This document shows positions 18,876 through 29,800 of a DNA stretch of 64,000 nt, one piece after another. This DNA is from Chitinispirillaceae bacterium (lineage in GTDB: Bacteria > Fibrobacterota > Chitinivibrionia > Chitinivibrionales > Chitinispirillaceae). The stretch covers positions 62,001-126,000 of the forward strand of contig JAFGIN010000068.1 of the NCBI GenBank assembly GCA_016929595.1. The letters run 5' to 3'. The notes under the pieces were generated by a model, which was not told the DNA's origin, made no database searches, and saw only the letters and a program-made list of their open reading frames with translations. Numbering within the stretch: the stretch's first letter is position 1; each line of letters begins with the position of its first letter. The translations under genes were made by a program, and so were the position numbers.

Positions 18876-20087
18876 ATGCTGGAACACGGTTCTTACAACA
18901 TTGAAAATTTTTCTGTTAATAAAACTAAAGAACTAAATCGCTTAAATTCGCAAGTCGATCTTTTCTGGGAACAGGAACATCTGTTATACAAGCGTCTTGG
19001 ACTCCGTGATGGGATGGCAGTTTTAGATTGCGGGTGCGGATCAGGGTATCTGCTGGAAAAGATGCACGCTCGTTACCCCTCAATGGTTTGCACAGGAATT
19101 GAGATTTCCGATTTTTTATTTACCGCTGCCTCAAATGCAATTCTTTCCGGAAATCTTACCCGGTGCCGGGTGCATAAACAATCGATACTGAATCTCGATC
19201 TGCCCGACAACACCTTCGATTTTGTGATAGTACGGCTGGTTCTCGAACATCTTCAGGATCCCCTTGTCGCGATGCGCGAAGTTCGAAGAGTTCTCAAAGC
19301 GGGTGGACGTGCCGTTTTTATTGACAATGATTTCGATTTCCATGTCAGGACATATCCCGAAATTTTTGAACTCTCTCAGCTATACGATGCGTACTGTACT
19401 GCAAGGAGCCGTGATGGCGGCAACCCCCGCATCGGTAGACAATTACCACAGCTGCTATCACAAACACACTTTACCGATATCTCTTTTGATGTCGTTGCTG
19501 CAAATAATACCATTATCGGGGATCATGCTTTTCACCTGTCCGAAGGTTCCGGTATTGCACTGCAGCTGCTCCATGACGGCTACTTAACAAGCGAAGTCTA
19601 CGACCGTCTGGCCCTCCGCTGGACAGAGATGCTTCAGACAAAGGGCCACTCCATGATAAGGCTTCTTTTTGCTGGAAGCGGTGTAAAACCCGATTCAACT
19701 CCACCAGAGAATACAGAACATTCAGAAAATCGTCTTTTTAGTGCTAGCCCCAGCAAAGAAACTATGTCTACAGCCCTAAGCAGTTACAAAAAATCAACGA
19801 AAGGTTTTATAGCTAACGTTCCAACAACAATTGCTGAGATCCTGGGGATCGCACCGGAAACAGTGCTACCGGGGCAGCCTCTTGGTGAACTGGGGTTAGA
19901 CTCAGTAGGTTCTGTAATGTTGAAAAACCATATTGAAAATGAGCTCGCTGTTTCTGCTCCGCCAATAGAGTATTTTTATAACCATTCAATAAACGATATT
20001 ATTACATTTGTTAAAAATACCCTGACCTCACCAGCAGAGGCAGGAGCAAATAATAAAGAGAAATGTTTTGAAGAGGGACTGCTTTGA
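18876..20087 (+). CDS. SAM methyltransferase - acyl carrier protein fusion, line 2
   Basis: 403 residues, clearly paralogous to the opening gene of line 1 along its whole length. Shared features include the GSY start, VDLFW, LDCGCGSGYLLEKM as SAM motif I, RLVLEH, RVLKAGGRAVFIDNDFDFHV and GGNPRIGRQLP. The carrier domain has LGLDSVGS, with Ser343 as attachment site. The C-terminal tail (NNKEKCFEEGLL) is short and acidic and differs from the line 1 tail. This fits a different docking partner: the next protein starts with a TubC-type docking domain. A purine-rich ribosome site (AAGAGGGCAGAGAG) precedes the ATG. The stop codon overlaps the TTG start of the next gene. With an FkbH domain in the next protein, an O-methylation of a glycerate-type unit, as FkbG does in methoxymalonyl-ACP pathways, is a reasonable guess, not shown. 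Confidence 0.9.
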   Translation: MLEHGSYNIENFSVNKTKELNRLNSQVDLFWEQEHLLYKRLGLRDGMAVLDCGCGSGYLLEKMHARYPSMVCTGIEISDFLFTAASNAILSGNLTRCRVHKQSILNLDLPDNTFDFVIVRLVLEHLQDPLVAMREVRRVLKAGGRAVFIDNDFDFHVRTYPEIFELSQLYDAYCTARSRDGGNPRIGRQLPQLLSQTHFTDISFDVVAANNTIIGDHAFHLSEGSGIALQLLHDGYLTSEVYDRLALRWTEMLQTKGHSMIRLLFAGSGVKPDSTPPENTEHSENRLFSASPSKETMSTALSSYKKSTKGFIANVPTTIAEILGIAPETVLPGQPLGELGLDSVGSVMLKNHIENELAVSAPPIEYFYNHSINDIITFVKNTLTSPAEAGANNKEKCFEEGLL

Positions 20088-23000
20088 GCCTTAAGAACCT
20101 GATTTTCAGCATTGCAAAGAAAAAAATTCTCTTAATGGAGGATAGTTGCACTCTCCGTTTCAACGCTCCAGCAGGTGCAATGGATAATACGGTCAGATCA
20201 TTGGTAAAAAAATACCGGGATTCTGTAATAAATCTTATCCGTCCATATAGTTCACGATGGTCGCTGATAGCCCCTGCATCATTAAATCAGGAATCGCTGG
20301 TTTTTGTTCAAAAACTTGCATCGCCAGCATCGGCATACCACGTAGCGCTGAGCTTTCGTCTCTGTACCAGCCTTAACAAAAAAGTTTTTTTATCAGCATG
20401 TAAAATTCTATTAATAAAGCATTCACAATTGCGGGCGTCGTTTCGAACTATCATCGGTAATGAGCAGAATGAAACTCTTTCATGCCAGATAATAAGTGAC
20501 CCTGGAGAAATACCAGTGCTTTTTGATGACCGTGAAAATTCAGATTCACAGTCACAAACAGTGCTTGCAAACGATTACAACCGTGAATTTGACATTGAAA
20601 ACGGGCCTCTGGTACGCTGGCTGGTAGTCAATGCCTCTTCAGATTCACCGGTCGTACTCATGACCATGCACCATGCAGTTACCGATGCATGGTCGATAAG
20701 AATTCTTTTCAGAGAATTGCTTTCAATCTACAACAGTTTGCAAACCGGCGTATCTCCGACCGCAACCGTAGATCCGATCTATTCATATATCGATTTTACA
20801 TTGAACCAACATAATTTATTAACAGGTGACAAATTCTGCAAACAGATCGATGCATACGGCAGAATAGTGAAACCCTGTCTGACACCACTTTCATTCACCA
20901 CAGACTTTAAGCGTTCAACTTTTACCGATCTTAAGGGAAGTACACTTCCATTTACAATTTCTGCAGATATGTACAGTAAAATAGTATCAGTTGCAAGACA
21001 GAACGCTATTTCAGTCAATGCTATGCTGTTTTCCTCCTTTGCACTTTTTCTCTATGAGGAAACAGGACAGACATATTTTGTTTCCGGCATGCCTTTTGCA
21101 AATCGTTCCAATCCCTCGTTCACAAACACCGCAGGATACATCGTCAATACAGTAGCAATACCAGTAACCATTGCTTCCGACAGTACCTGTTCTGAACTTA
21201 TGCAAACAGTAAATACGACAATTTCAAGGTCAGCTGATTTCCAGGAGATACCGTTCCCGGCACTGGTCGCACATATCAATCCATCGCGTGATATGGAATA
21301 CAGCCCGGTCTTTCAGGTCCTCTTCAATTACATCTCCCGTTCGCTCATCGGTAATGCCGGTGATTTTATTTATGATGGTAATCCGGATGATACCCGTACA
21401 GTTGAAGGATTCGATATCAAACCGTTTCCTGTTAAGCAACAGGAGGGACAGTATGACCTCACCCTTGAAATTATCGAACGGAACGGGTATGCTTCAGGGC
21501 AATTTAAATACTCTACTGCGTTATTTACATCGGACAGCGCACATCGTATGTTGCAACACTATCTGCTCACACTCAACAGGTTGATCGATAATCCATCCGG
21601 TAACGTTTCAGAAAAGAAAGTTGTGGAACGGCCCCGAAAAAAGCAACTCGCCATTGCAGCGACATTCACTGCAGACCTGCTTGCGGAGAGTTTTGACTTC
21701 TGGATCAACCGTCTCGATCTTGAATACGAACCGGTTTTTACCCCGTATGGTCAGGTTCTTCAGCAACTCATCGATCAGTCTTCGGTGTTCAATACCAATA
21801 GCGACGGCTGCAATGTCATTCTTCTTCGTCTTGATGACATGAACTACAACAGAACAGGTGACAAGACACTAGAGAAAATTTTGACGGATCGTTGCGATGA
21901 GATCCTTGCAGCTCTTTCAACTACAGCATCTTCTTCAAAAGCGATTTTCCTCATCTTCTTCTGCCCCTCGGCACCAGATCTTACATCAGATGCCGCGACA
22001 AAAGCGTCCATTGACGGTATACAAGCCAGGTATGCGAAACAGTTCAATGATCTTCCGGGGGTTTATGCTACGGGATCCGATACAATACTTTCATGGTATC
22101 CTGTAATGCACTACCATGATCGACTGCGTCTGGAAAATGGTCACATACCCTATACTGATGAATTTCATATTGTAATTGCAACAGCGATAATACGCCGACT
22201 GTTCATCCTGAAACAGAAACCGGTAAAAGTCATTTCTGTTGACTGTGACAATACACTCTGGAGCGGTATCGCTGCAGAGGACGGACCTGGACAAATCATT
22301 GTTTCTGATAATCACCGGAAATTCCACGAATTCCTCTCTAGTCAAAAAGATACAGGAAGACTGCTGACACTGGTAAGTAAAAATCGAAAAGATGATGTAG
22401 ATGCCGTTTTTTCTGAAAATGAATCGATGCAGCTCTCCCCGTTATTGATCTACTCTAAGAGAATCAACTGGGAACCCAAATCGCAAAACATCTCCTCGCT
22501 GGCAGATGAGATCAACGTTGGACTTGACAGTTTCCTTTTCATCGATGATAATCCTTCCGAATGTGCTGAAGTATCCAGCGTTCATCCAGAGGTAATCACC
22601 ATCCAGTTTCCCGCTGAGGTATCGAAAATTCCCCCATTTATAAATAGTTTGTGGATGCTTGACTCGCCAAAATCCACAGCGGAGGACTATAACCGCCTGA
22701 AATATTATCAAATTGAAAAGCTGCGCAATCTGATGCGTTCCCAAACTCAATCGTTTGCAGAATTTCTCGACCAACTCGAGCTTACAGTTACATTTGAGGA
22801 TTTTAACGAACAAAACGGTGAAAGGCTCTCGCAGCTTACCTATCGGACAAACCAGTTTAACTTCTCGGGTACCAGGTTATCGTATACGGAGCTCTGCCGA
22901 TTGCAGCATAAAGGATATGATATCCACGCAGTATCGGTTAAAGACCGATTTGGTGATTATGGGATTGCAGGGATGACCATGTGTCGTACCGAAGATGATA

Positions 23001-23812
23001 CCGCCAGCGTTGAACAATTTCTTCTGTCGTGCAGAGTGTTAGGACGTGGTGTCGAGCATCAGATCCTGAACACACTGGTACAATACGCACTCGGAAAAAA
23101 TGCACGCACACTTCGTCTGCAGTACAAAATTACAGGCAGGAACCGTCCTGCAATGGACTTTATAGAAAAAATTCTCGTGCAGTGTCCTTCTGCCCGAAAT
23201 GAAAACTGCCTTATACTTGAACAGCTGGCAGATGTTCCCCGATTCTCTCCGGTAATGGCCGAAGATAAATCGAATGCTTCTCACATATCACCAACAGCAT
23301 CTGTTGCTGATTCATCTATACAGGATCGCGGGTACGAAGATCTGTTGTTGCGCAATCGCCACTATTACGATATTGTCGAAAATCTTTCTTCGCTCAGCGA
23401 GATTCGTGCAGCAATCGAACACTATGATACTAAAAAAAGTTCTCCTCTTGAAACATTTCCCGATTGCACATCAGAAACATCCCCGCTAGAATCATCAATT
23501 GCAGAAATATGGAAAAACACTTTACGTACAGGCACAATCAGTTTGAGCACTAATTTCTTTGACCATGGCGGAACATCCCTTCAATTACCACAAATACTAT
23601 CTGAACTTGAGAAGCAATTAGGTGTCAATCTTCCACTTGTTGATCTGTTTAAATACACGACAGTTAAGAAGCTGGCGGCTTATATTCAAAGTAAAATGAA
23701 TGCTGCCAGTGATACGAAAATAAATTCACCACTCACAACGAACCGGCGATTGATCGGTGCACAGATGATGCGGCAGCGGCAGCAGCAGTCCCGCTCCAGA
23801 TTAAACGCGTAG
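20084..23812 (+). CDS. NRPS protein: TubC-type docking - C - FkbH - PCP
   Basis: 1242 residues. The start is TTG at 20084, overlapping the previous TGA as TTGA and preceded by AAGAGGGA, so translation is coupled. Residues ~1-57 look like the TubC N-terminal docking domain (AKKKILLMEDSCTLRFNAP, then a helix). The C domain (~60-500) has MHHAVTDAWS, with His196/His197 intact and Ala in place of Gly. From ~530 a FkbH-like region begins; VISVDCDNTLWSG (Asp720, Asp722) is the HAD-IIIC signature, followed by LVSKN, FIDDNPSEC and TYRTNQFNFSGTR. The PCP has HGGTSL (Ser1165). Known FkbH domains take D-1,3-bisphosphoglycerate and load a glyceryl unit on a carrier protein. A C domain directly before FkbH suggests that an incoming acyl group is joined to the glyceryl hydroxyl as an ester, as I recall for the vioprolide system. 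No A domain is present. The domain order is well supported, the chemistry is inferred. Confidence 0.9.
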   Translation: MSLKNLIFSIAKKKILLMEDSCTLRFNAPAGAMDNTVRSLVKKYRDSVINLIRPYSSRWSLIAPASLNQESLVFVQKLASPASAYHVALSFRLCTSLNKKVFLSACKILLIKHSQLRASFRTIIGNEQNETLSCQIISDPGEIPVLFDDRENSDSQSQTVLANDYNREFDIENGPLVRWLVVNASSDSPVVLMTMHHAVTDAWSIRILFRELLSIYNSLQTGVSPTATVDPIYSYIDFTLNQHNLLTGDKFCKQIDAYGRIVKPCLTPLSFTTDFKRSTFTDLKGSTLPFTISADMYSKIVSVARQNAISVNAMLFSSFALFLYEETGQTYFVSGMPFANRSNPSFTNTAGYIVNTVAIPVTIASDSTCSELMQTVNTTISRSADFQEIPFPALVAHINPSRDMEYSPVFQVLFNYISRSLIGNAGDFIYDGNPDDTRTVEGFDIKPFPVKQQEGQYDLTLEIIERNGYASGQFKYSTALFTSDSAHRMLQHYLLTLNRLIDNPSGNVSEKKVVERPRKKQLAIAATFTADLLAESFDFWINRLDLEYEPVFTPYGQVLQQLIDQSSVFNTNSDGCNVILLRLDDMNYNRTGDKTLEKILTDRCDEILAALSTTASSSKAIFLIFFCPSAPDLTSDAATKASIDGIQARYAKQFNDLPGVYATGSDTILSWYPVMHYHDRLRLENGHIPYTDEFHIVIATAIIRRLFILKQKPVKVISVDCDNTLWSGIAAEDGPGQIIVSDNHRKFHEFLSSQKDTGRLLTLVSKNRKDDVDAVFSENESMQLSPLLIYSKRINWEPKSQNISSLADEINVGLDSFLFIDDNPSECAEVSSVHPEVITIQFPAEVSKIPPFINSLWMLDSPKSTAEDYNRLKYYQIEKLRNLMRSQTQSFAEFLDQLELTVTFEDFNEQNGERLSQLTYRTNQFNFSGTRLSYTELCRLQHKGYDIHAVSVKDRFGDYGIAGMTMCRTEDDTASVEQFLLSCRVLGRGVEHQILNTLVQYALGKNARTLRLQYKITGRNRPAMDFIEKILVQCPSARNENCLILEQLADVPRFSPVMAEDKSNASHISPTASVADSSIQDRGYEDLLLRNRHYYDIVENLSSLSEIRAAIEHYDTKKSSPLETFPDCTSETSPLESSIAEIWKNTLRTGTISLSTNFFDHGGTSLQLPQILSELEKQLGVNLPLVDLFKYTTVKKLAAYIQSKMNAASDTKINSPLTTNRRLIGAQMMRQRQQQSRSRLNA

Positions 23813-23833
23813 GATTACAGAGGGCCTTTGATA

Positions 23834-26800
23834 ATGAATACTATGACCGATGATCAGATTTCCCAGAGTGTTGCAATAATTGGTATGTCCGGAAGATTCC
23901 CGGGAGCAGAGTCAATTTCAGAATTCTGGCAAAATCTCCTTGATGAAACCTGTTCACTGGAAATGTTACGTGATGATGCACTGAGAGCATCAGGTGTTCC
24001 TGATGAGATTATCTGCAGTCCCCGATGTATCAAACGTGCCGGAGTGCTTCACAACAGCGACATGTTCGATGCACCATTTTTCACGTACAGCCGCCGCGAG
24101 GCTGAACTTATTGATCCTCAGCAGCGCCTCTTCCTTGAATGCGCATGGGAAGCATTTGAAGACGCCGGCTACACACCAGAATCGGCCAGGGGATCGGTTG
24201 GTGTCTTTGGTGGCGCCGGCATGAATTACTATTTCATCAAAAATATTCTCTCCCGACATAAAAGGTTTGAAGAGATCGTTGATTTTCTCACCTTTATCGG
24301 AAGCGAGAAGGATTACCTGTGTAGCAGGGTTTCCTATAAGTTAGGACTTACAGGACCCAGCTTCTCCATAAATTCAGCCTGCTCCACATCTCTCGTAGCG
24401 ATCCAGGTAGGCTACCAGTCGTTGCTTACCGGCCAATGCGATTACGCTCTGTGCGGAGGTGTATCACTGCAATCCCCCCGTGACCGGGCATCACTTTACA
24501 ATGAAGGAGAAATTTTCTCTCCTCAGGGAATCTGCAGAACATTTGACAAAAAGGCAGATGGCATTGTTTTTGGCGAAGGTGTCGGTATTGTGATGCTGAA
24601 ACGTACTGAAGATGCTCTACGGGACAGAGATCATATCTATGCGGTCATCAGAAGCGCAGTTGTCAATAATGACGGATCTGCAAAAAGCGGTTACACGGCA
24701 CCCGGTTTCGAGAGTCAATCAGACCTGATCGCACTGGCACAGGAAGTTGCCGGAGTGCTCCCCGATGAGATCGCATTCATTGAGGCACATGGTACCGCAA
24801 CAAGGCTGGGTGATGCCATCGAAGTGGGGGCTTTGACAAAAGCGTTCAGAAGACACTCCAACCGTAAGCGATTCTGCGCTTTGGGATCGGTCAAAACCAA
24901 TATTGGACACCTCGACACGGCAGCAGGCGTTACCGGACTTATCAAAACCGCACTCGCACTCAAAAACCGGGTACTTCCTGCATCGATTAACTTCATAGAA
25001 GAAAACCCTGAACTTGAACTTGAAAACAGTCCCTTCTATGTTGCAAAAGAAAAGGTTCTCTGGGAAAACTATGATGTACCCCTTATCGCTGGCCTCAGCT
25101 CTTTCGGTATGGGAGGTACCAATGCACATGCAATTTTGCAGGAACCCCCGGCACGTCAGCTGTCGATTAAATCCAGAAGGTTTTACCTTATACCATTTTC
25201 AGCACATTCGGAAAACGCACTCAGCCGGACACGGGAACGTCTACAACACTATTTAATGCAGAACGATAACCTTCCGATACAGGATGTGGCATTTACACTT
25301 CAGACAGGAAGATATGCCTTCGAGGCCCGCAACTTTGCCGTCTGCTCCGCAACCGCAGAACTCATTTCCATACTTGGGAACACTGCGACAGCAGCCCAAA
25401 AAAGCCCCGCAACCCTGTCATCGCAACCGGTCATATTTGCATTTTCGGGACAGGGTGCCCAGTACCCTGGTATGGGGCGTCAGCTATACAACTCAGAAAA
25501 GATAGTGCGTGACCTGCTCGACCAGGCACGTACGATAATGCAATCCGAAACAGGAGAGGATCTGTTCAGTTTCCTTTTCCCGTCAGATACGGAATCAGTT
25601 ACTGCCGCGCAAACACTTTCCAGTACAGTTTATACACAACCGGCACTTTTTGCACTTGAATACGCAATAGCCCGACTGTTCATCTCCTTTGGAATCAAAC
25701 CTGCAGCCTGTATTGGTCACAGCATTGGTGAATATACCGCAGCTGCAATCGCAGGTGTATTTACCTTCGAGCAGGGAATGAGAATCGTACTCCAGCGTGG
25801 TAAAATCATGGACGCGATGCAGAGAGGTTCAATGGCATTTGTCACACTGACCGAAAAAGAGCTGCAGTCCCATATCAGTGGTAACCTCGTCATCGCATTA
25901 GTTAATGCACCATCATCGTGTGTCGTCGCCGGTCCCACAGATGAAGTTTCCTCATTTATTGAAACAATGAAGAGAAACAGCGTCAGATGCGGCCTTCTGC
26001 AGACATCCCATGCGTTTCATTCTCCAATGATGGATGAAGCTGCGGGGCAGTTTAAAGAGTATCTCGATAGTGTTACCCTGTCAAAACCGACTATGCCATT
26101 CATATCCAATGTAACTGGTACCTGGATTACCAGTGATCAATGTACCAGCAGCAGATATTGGGCAGATCATCTGCGTAAAACAATTCGATTCTCCGATGGG
26201 ATAGCTGAATTACTGAACAAAAATTACCGCCTGTTTCTTGAGATCGGTCCGGGCAGTACCCTTTCCACACTTATAAGTATGCACACGTCAGAAACCGACA
26301 AGGTTAACACCGTGCAGTCGCTCCATCACAGTAAGCAGAAGGCTGATGATGAAGCATTTTTTACCAGTGCGATTGGTGAACTCTGGAGTGCCAGGGTCAC
26401 TATTGACTGGTCAGGGTTCTATCCCCTTGATCTCCCTAATAAGGTGCCGTTACCAACCTACCCGTTCGAACGTCAACGGTATTGGATTGAATACTGCAAT
26501 CCCGGACACGTAACAGCCTCTGAAACGGTTACTTCAGATAATGCGGTTGATCCGCAATCCACAGATCATGCACAAATAGAAACAGTGCAGATGGCAGATC
26601 TTACATCACGCGAATCACTTTTTAGCTTAGTTACTGATGCCTGGCGTGAAGTTCTGCGAATCGATCAGTGCGGCCCGGATGAAAGCTTTGTGGTTCTGGG
26701 TGGAAATTCTCTGATGCTCTCACAGGTTGTTTCACGTATCAATCAGCGATTGCCCTATATTCTTCATATGTCATTTCTGATGGGTAGTTACACCATTAAC

Positions 26801-29800
26801 GAACAGGTTGAGCGCCTGCTTGAATTCGGCAGATCAAATCCCGGAACAACCACTCAAACTGTTAACGAACCGGTACCACATGCCGAAAAGGAAACGCTCT
26901 CACCGGCCCAGCAGCGCCTCTGGTATCTCTGTCAACTTAACCAGCATACTCCGGCATTCAATCTGACACATACATTCCGCCTGCGTGGTCGGCTCGACGT
27001 TATGCGTCTTGAAGAGGCTGTGAGGACTGTTGCACAGCGGCACCCCTCACTGCGTTCTACATTCTCTCATATCAACGGTGTTCCTGTTGTGCGGGTGATC
27101 GAAAACATTCCCCTCTCTCTTTCAATCACCGAATGCATCGGTTCATCGGGAGATGAGAGCGAAAAGGCCGCTGCTGATCATATCCGTAAAGAGGCAGCAA
27201 TCCTCTACGATCTCGAGCGGGGCCCACTCTTCAAATGTGGACTGTACCACGTCGCTGCAGAAGAGTATATCTTTGTGTTCTATATTCACCATATCATCTC
27301 CGATGGATGGTCGATGGCAATCATACTCAAAGAGCTTTCCGCACTCTATAATACCCCTCAGGGACAGCATGATTCCGTTCTTGAAAAAATAAAAATCAAC
27401 TATTTCGATTATGCGGCGTACATGAACCACCTTGAAGAAGGCCCGATTCATCAGGAAGACACTGCGTTCTGGAAAGAGTATTTCAAGGATGGTTTACCGA
27501 TATTATCGCTTCCAACCGACTTTCCGCGTCCAAAAACGCTGAAATTTACAGCAAAACTACTGACCTTTACACTTCCTCCGGAACTGATGCGCAAGATAAC
27601 TGCCTATGCTGGAGCTAAGAAAGTTACTCCATTTTCCATTCTCCTGGCTATGTATGGTCTTCTTCTTCACCGTAACGCCCGGCAGGAGAGGATCATTATC
27701 GGTTGTCCTATCGCAGGGAGAAACCGTGTCGAATTCGAACCGCTTATCGGTCTGTTTCTCAATATGATTCCATTCAACCTTGAGTTTAAATCTGATATGT
27801 CCGTTGAAGAGCTCACGCTTGCAACCTACCGGAACACTGTGGATGTCTTTGCACACCAGAATCTTCAGTTTGGAAAACTTGTTGAACTTCTTCAACCGGA
27901 GCGTCACCTCAACATCAATCACGTATTTCAAACCATGTTCGCGTATAATAACTACCTCTTCAGTGATAACACCCCCGGAGAGGTCATCTTTGAACCGGAA
28001 AAATCCGACCGGGGATCATCCGAATATGACCTATCTCTTTACATGTGGTCATCAGATGATACTCTGCATGGCGCATTTGAATATAATGATGAACTTTTTC
28101 TTCCATCAACAGTTAAAGGACTACGCTCACAGTTTCAGACACTACTGGAAGCAGCCCTCGAAGATCCGTTACTCCCGATTGTTAAAGCTCCTGTATATTC
28201 AATCCATCAGATTACAACGCTGCTTGAACAAAAATTTTCATCTGCCTGTGCCACACCCGAACAGGAAACGGTACATGCACTGCTCGATCGATCGTTTCTT
28301 GAAAACAAACAGGCGGTCGCAATTACAGATGGTAGCAACTCCTTTCGATATGATGATCTTTACGAACGTTCCAATCAGGTGTGTAATGGTCTCAGGCAGG
28401 CTGGAGTGGAACATGGAACACTTGTTGGTATCCACATGTCACGTTCAATAAACCTGCTGCCGGTAATGGTGGGGATTCTCAAAGCAGGTGCAGCCTACAT
28501 TCCGCTCGATCCGCTCTTCCCTGCTGAACGTATCGATTACATGATTGAAAATGCAGCTTTACAGTTCCTTATTACCGAAATCCCGAATGGTAAACGTTTT
28601 ACAGGTAATCAGACAGTCCGCGTTTTTACCTGTGATGATCAGCGCAACGATTTCAGTAGCCAGAGTACTACACTAGACCAACATTATGGAGATGGTGAAA
28701 GCCTTGCGTACATTCTTTATACCTCCGGATCGACCGGTGCCCCCAAAGGGGTCGAAATCCAGCATAAATCATTGGTCAATTTCCTTCATTCAATGAAAAA
28801 GTCTCCCGGCATACAACGGGATGACCGGCTTCTTGCTGTTACCACCATCTCATTTGACATTTCAGGGCTCGAACTGCTGCTTCCGCTGACAGCCGGAGCA
28901 TCCATAACCCTTGTTGACAGCATGGTTGCAGCTGATGGATTCGAACTTAAAAAGCGAATTGAATCTTCAGGTACGACAATAATGCAGGCAACCCCTGCCA
29001 CCTGGCGAATGCTTCTTGAGGCCGGCTGGCAGAACGGTACCGGCTTTAAAATACTTTGCGGTGGTGAAGCAATGTCGCGGGATCTTGCCGACAGACTGCT
29101 TGCAACCGGTGCTGAAGTGTGGAACATGTATGGACCGACTGAGACTACAATCTGGTCATCGATCAGCAGGGTTATCCCCGGAGAAACGGAACCGAATATC
29201 GGAGTACCAATTGATAACACACAGTTCTTTTTCCTGGATGATGCCCTTCAGGAGGTACCCCGGGGAATTATCGCAGAACTCTGTATTGCAGGAACCGGGC
29301 TTGCCAGAGGATACCATAAAAACACAGATCTTACAGAAAAGAAATTTGTTACTATCAGTATTGGTGGAAAAATCATTCGTGTTTACCGAACCGGTGATCT
29401 GGTTCGTACAAAGGCTGATGGAACCATTGAATTTCTGGGACGCACTGATCAGCAGGTAAAAATTCGCGGATACCGTATTGAACTTGAAGAGATCGAAAGC
29501 GTGTTAAACAGACATGTATCGGTACAACAGGCAGTTGTCTCCACCTACACAACTGCGGGTGGAAAGGAACTGGTTGCTTATATCAGGCTTAACGATGGGT
29601 CAGCACTTAATACATCATCTCTCCGCGAACACCTGGGAGTATACCTCCCCCACTACATGATACCAGCTGCAGTTGTTGAGATCAATACATTTCCTTTGAC
29701 TCCTAACGGTAAGGTTGATAGAAAAAAATTACCGGCGCCACAGTCTGATTCAATAATCAGCACCGCTTCGGCATCCGGTCAGAAAGCCCAGGATAAATTC

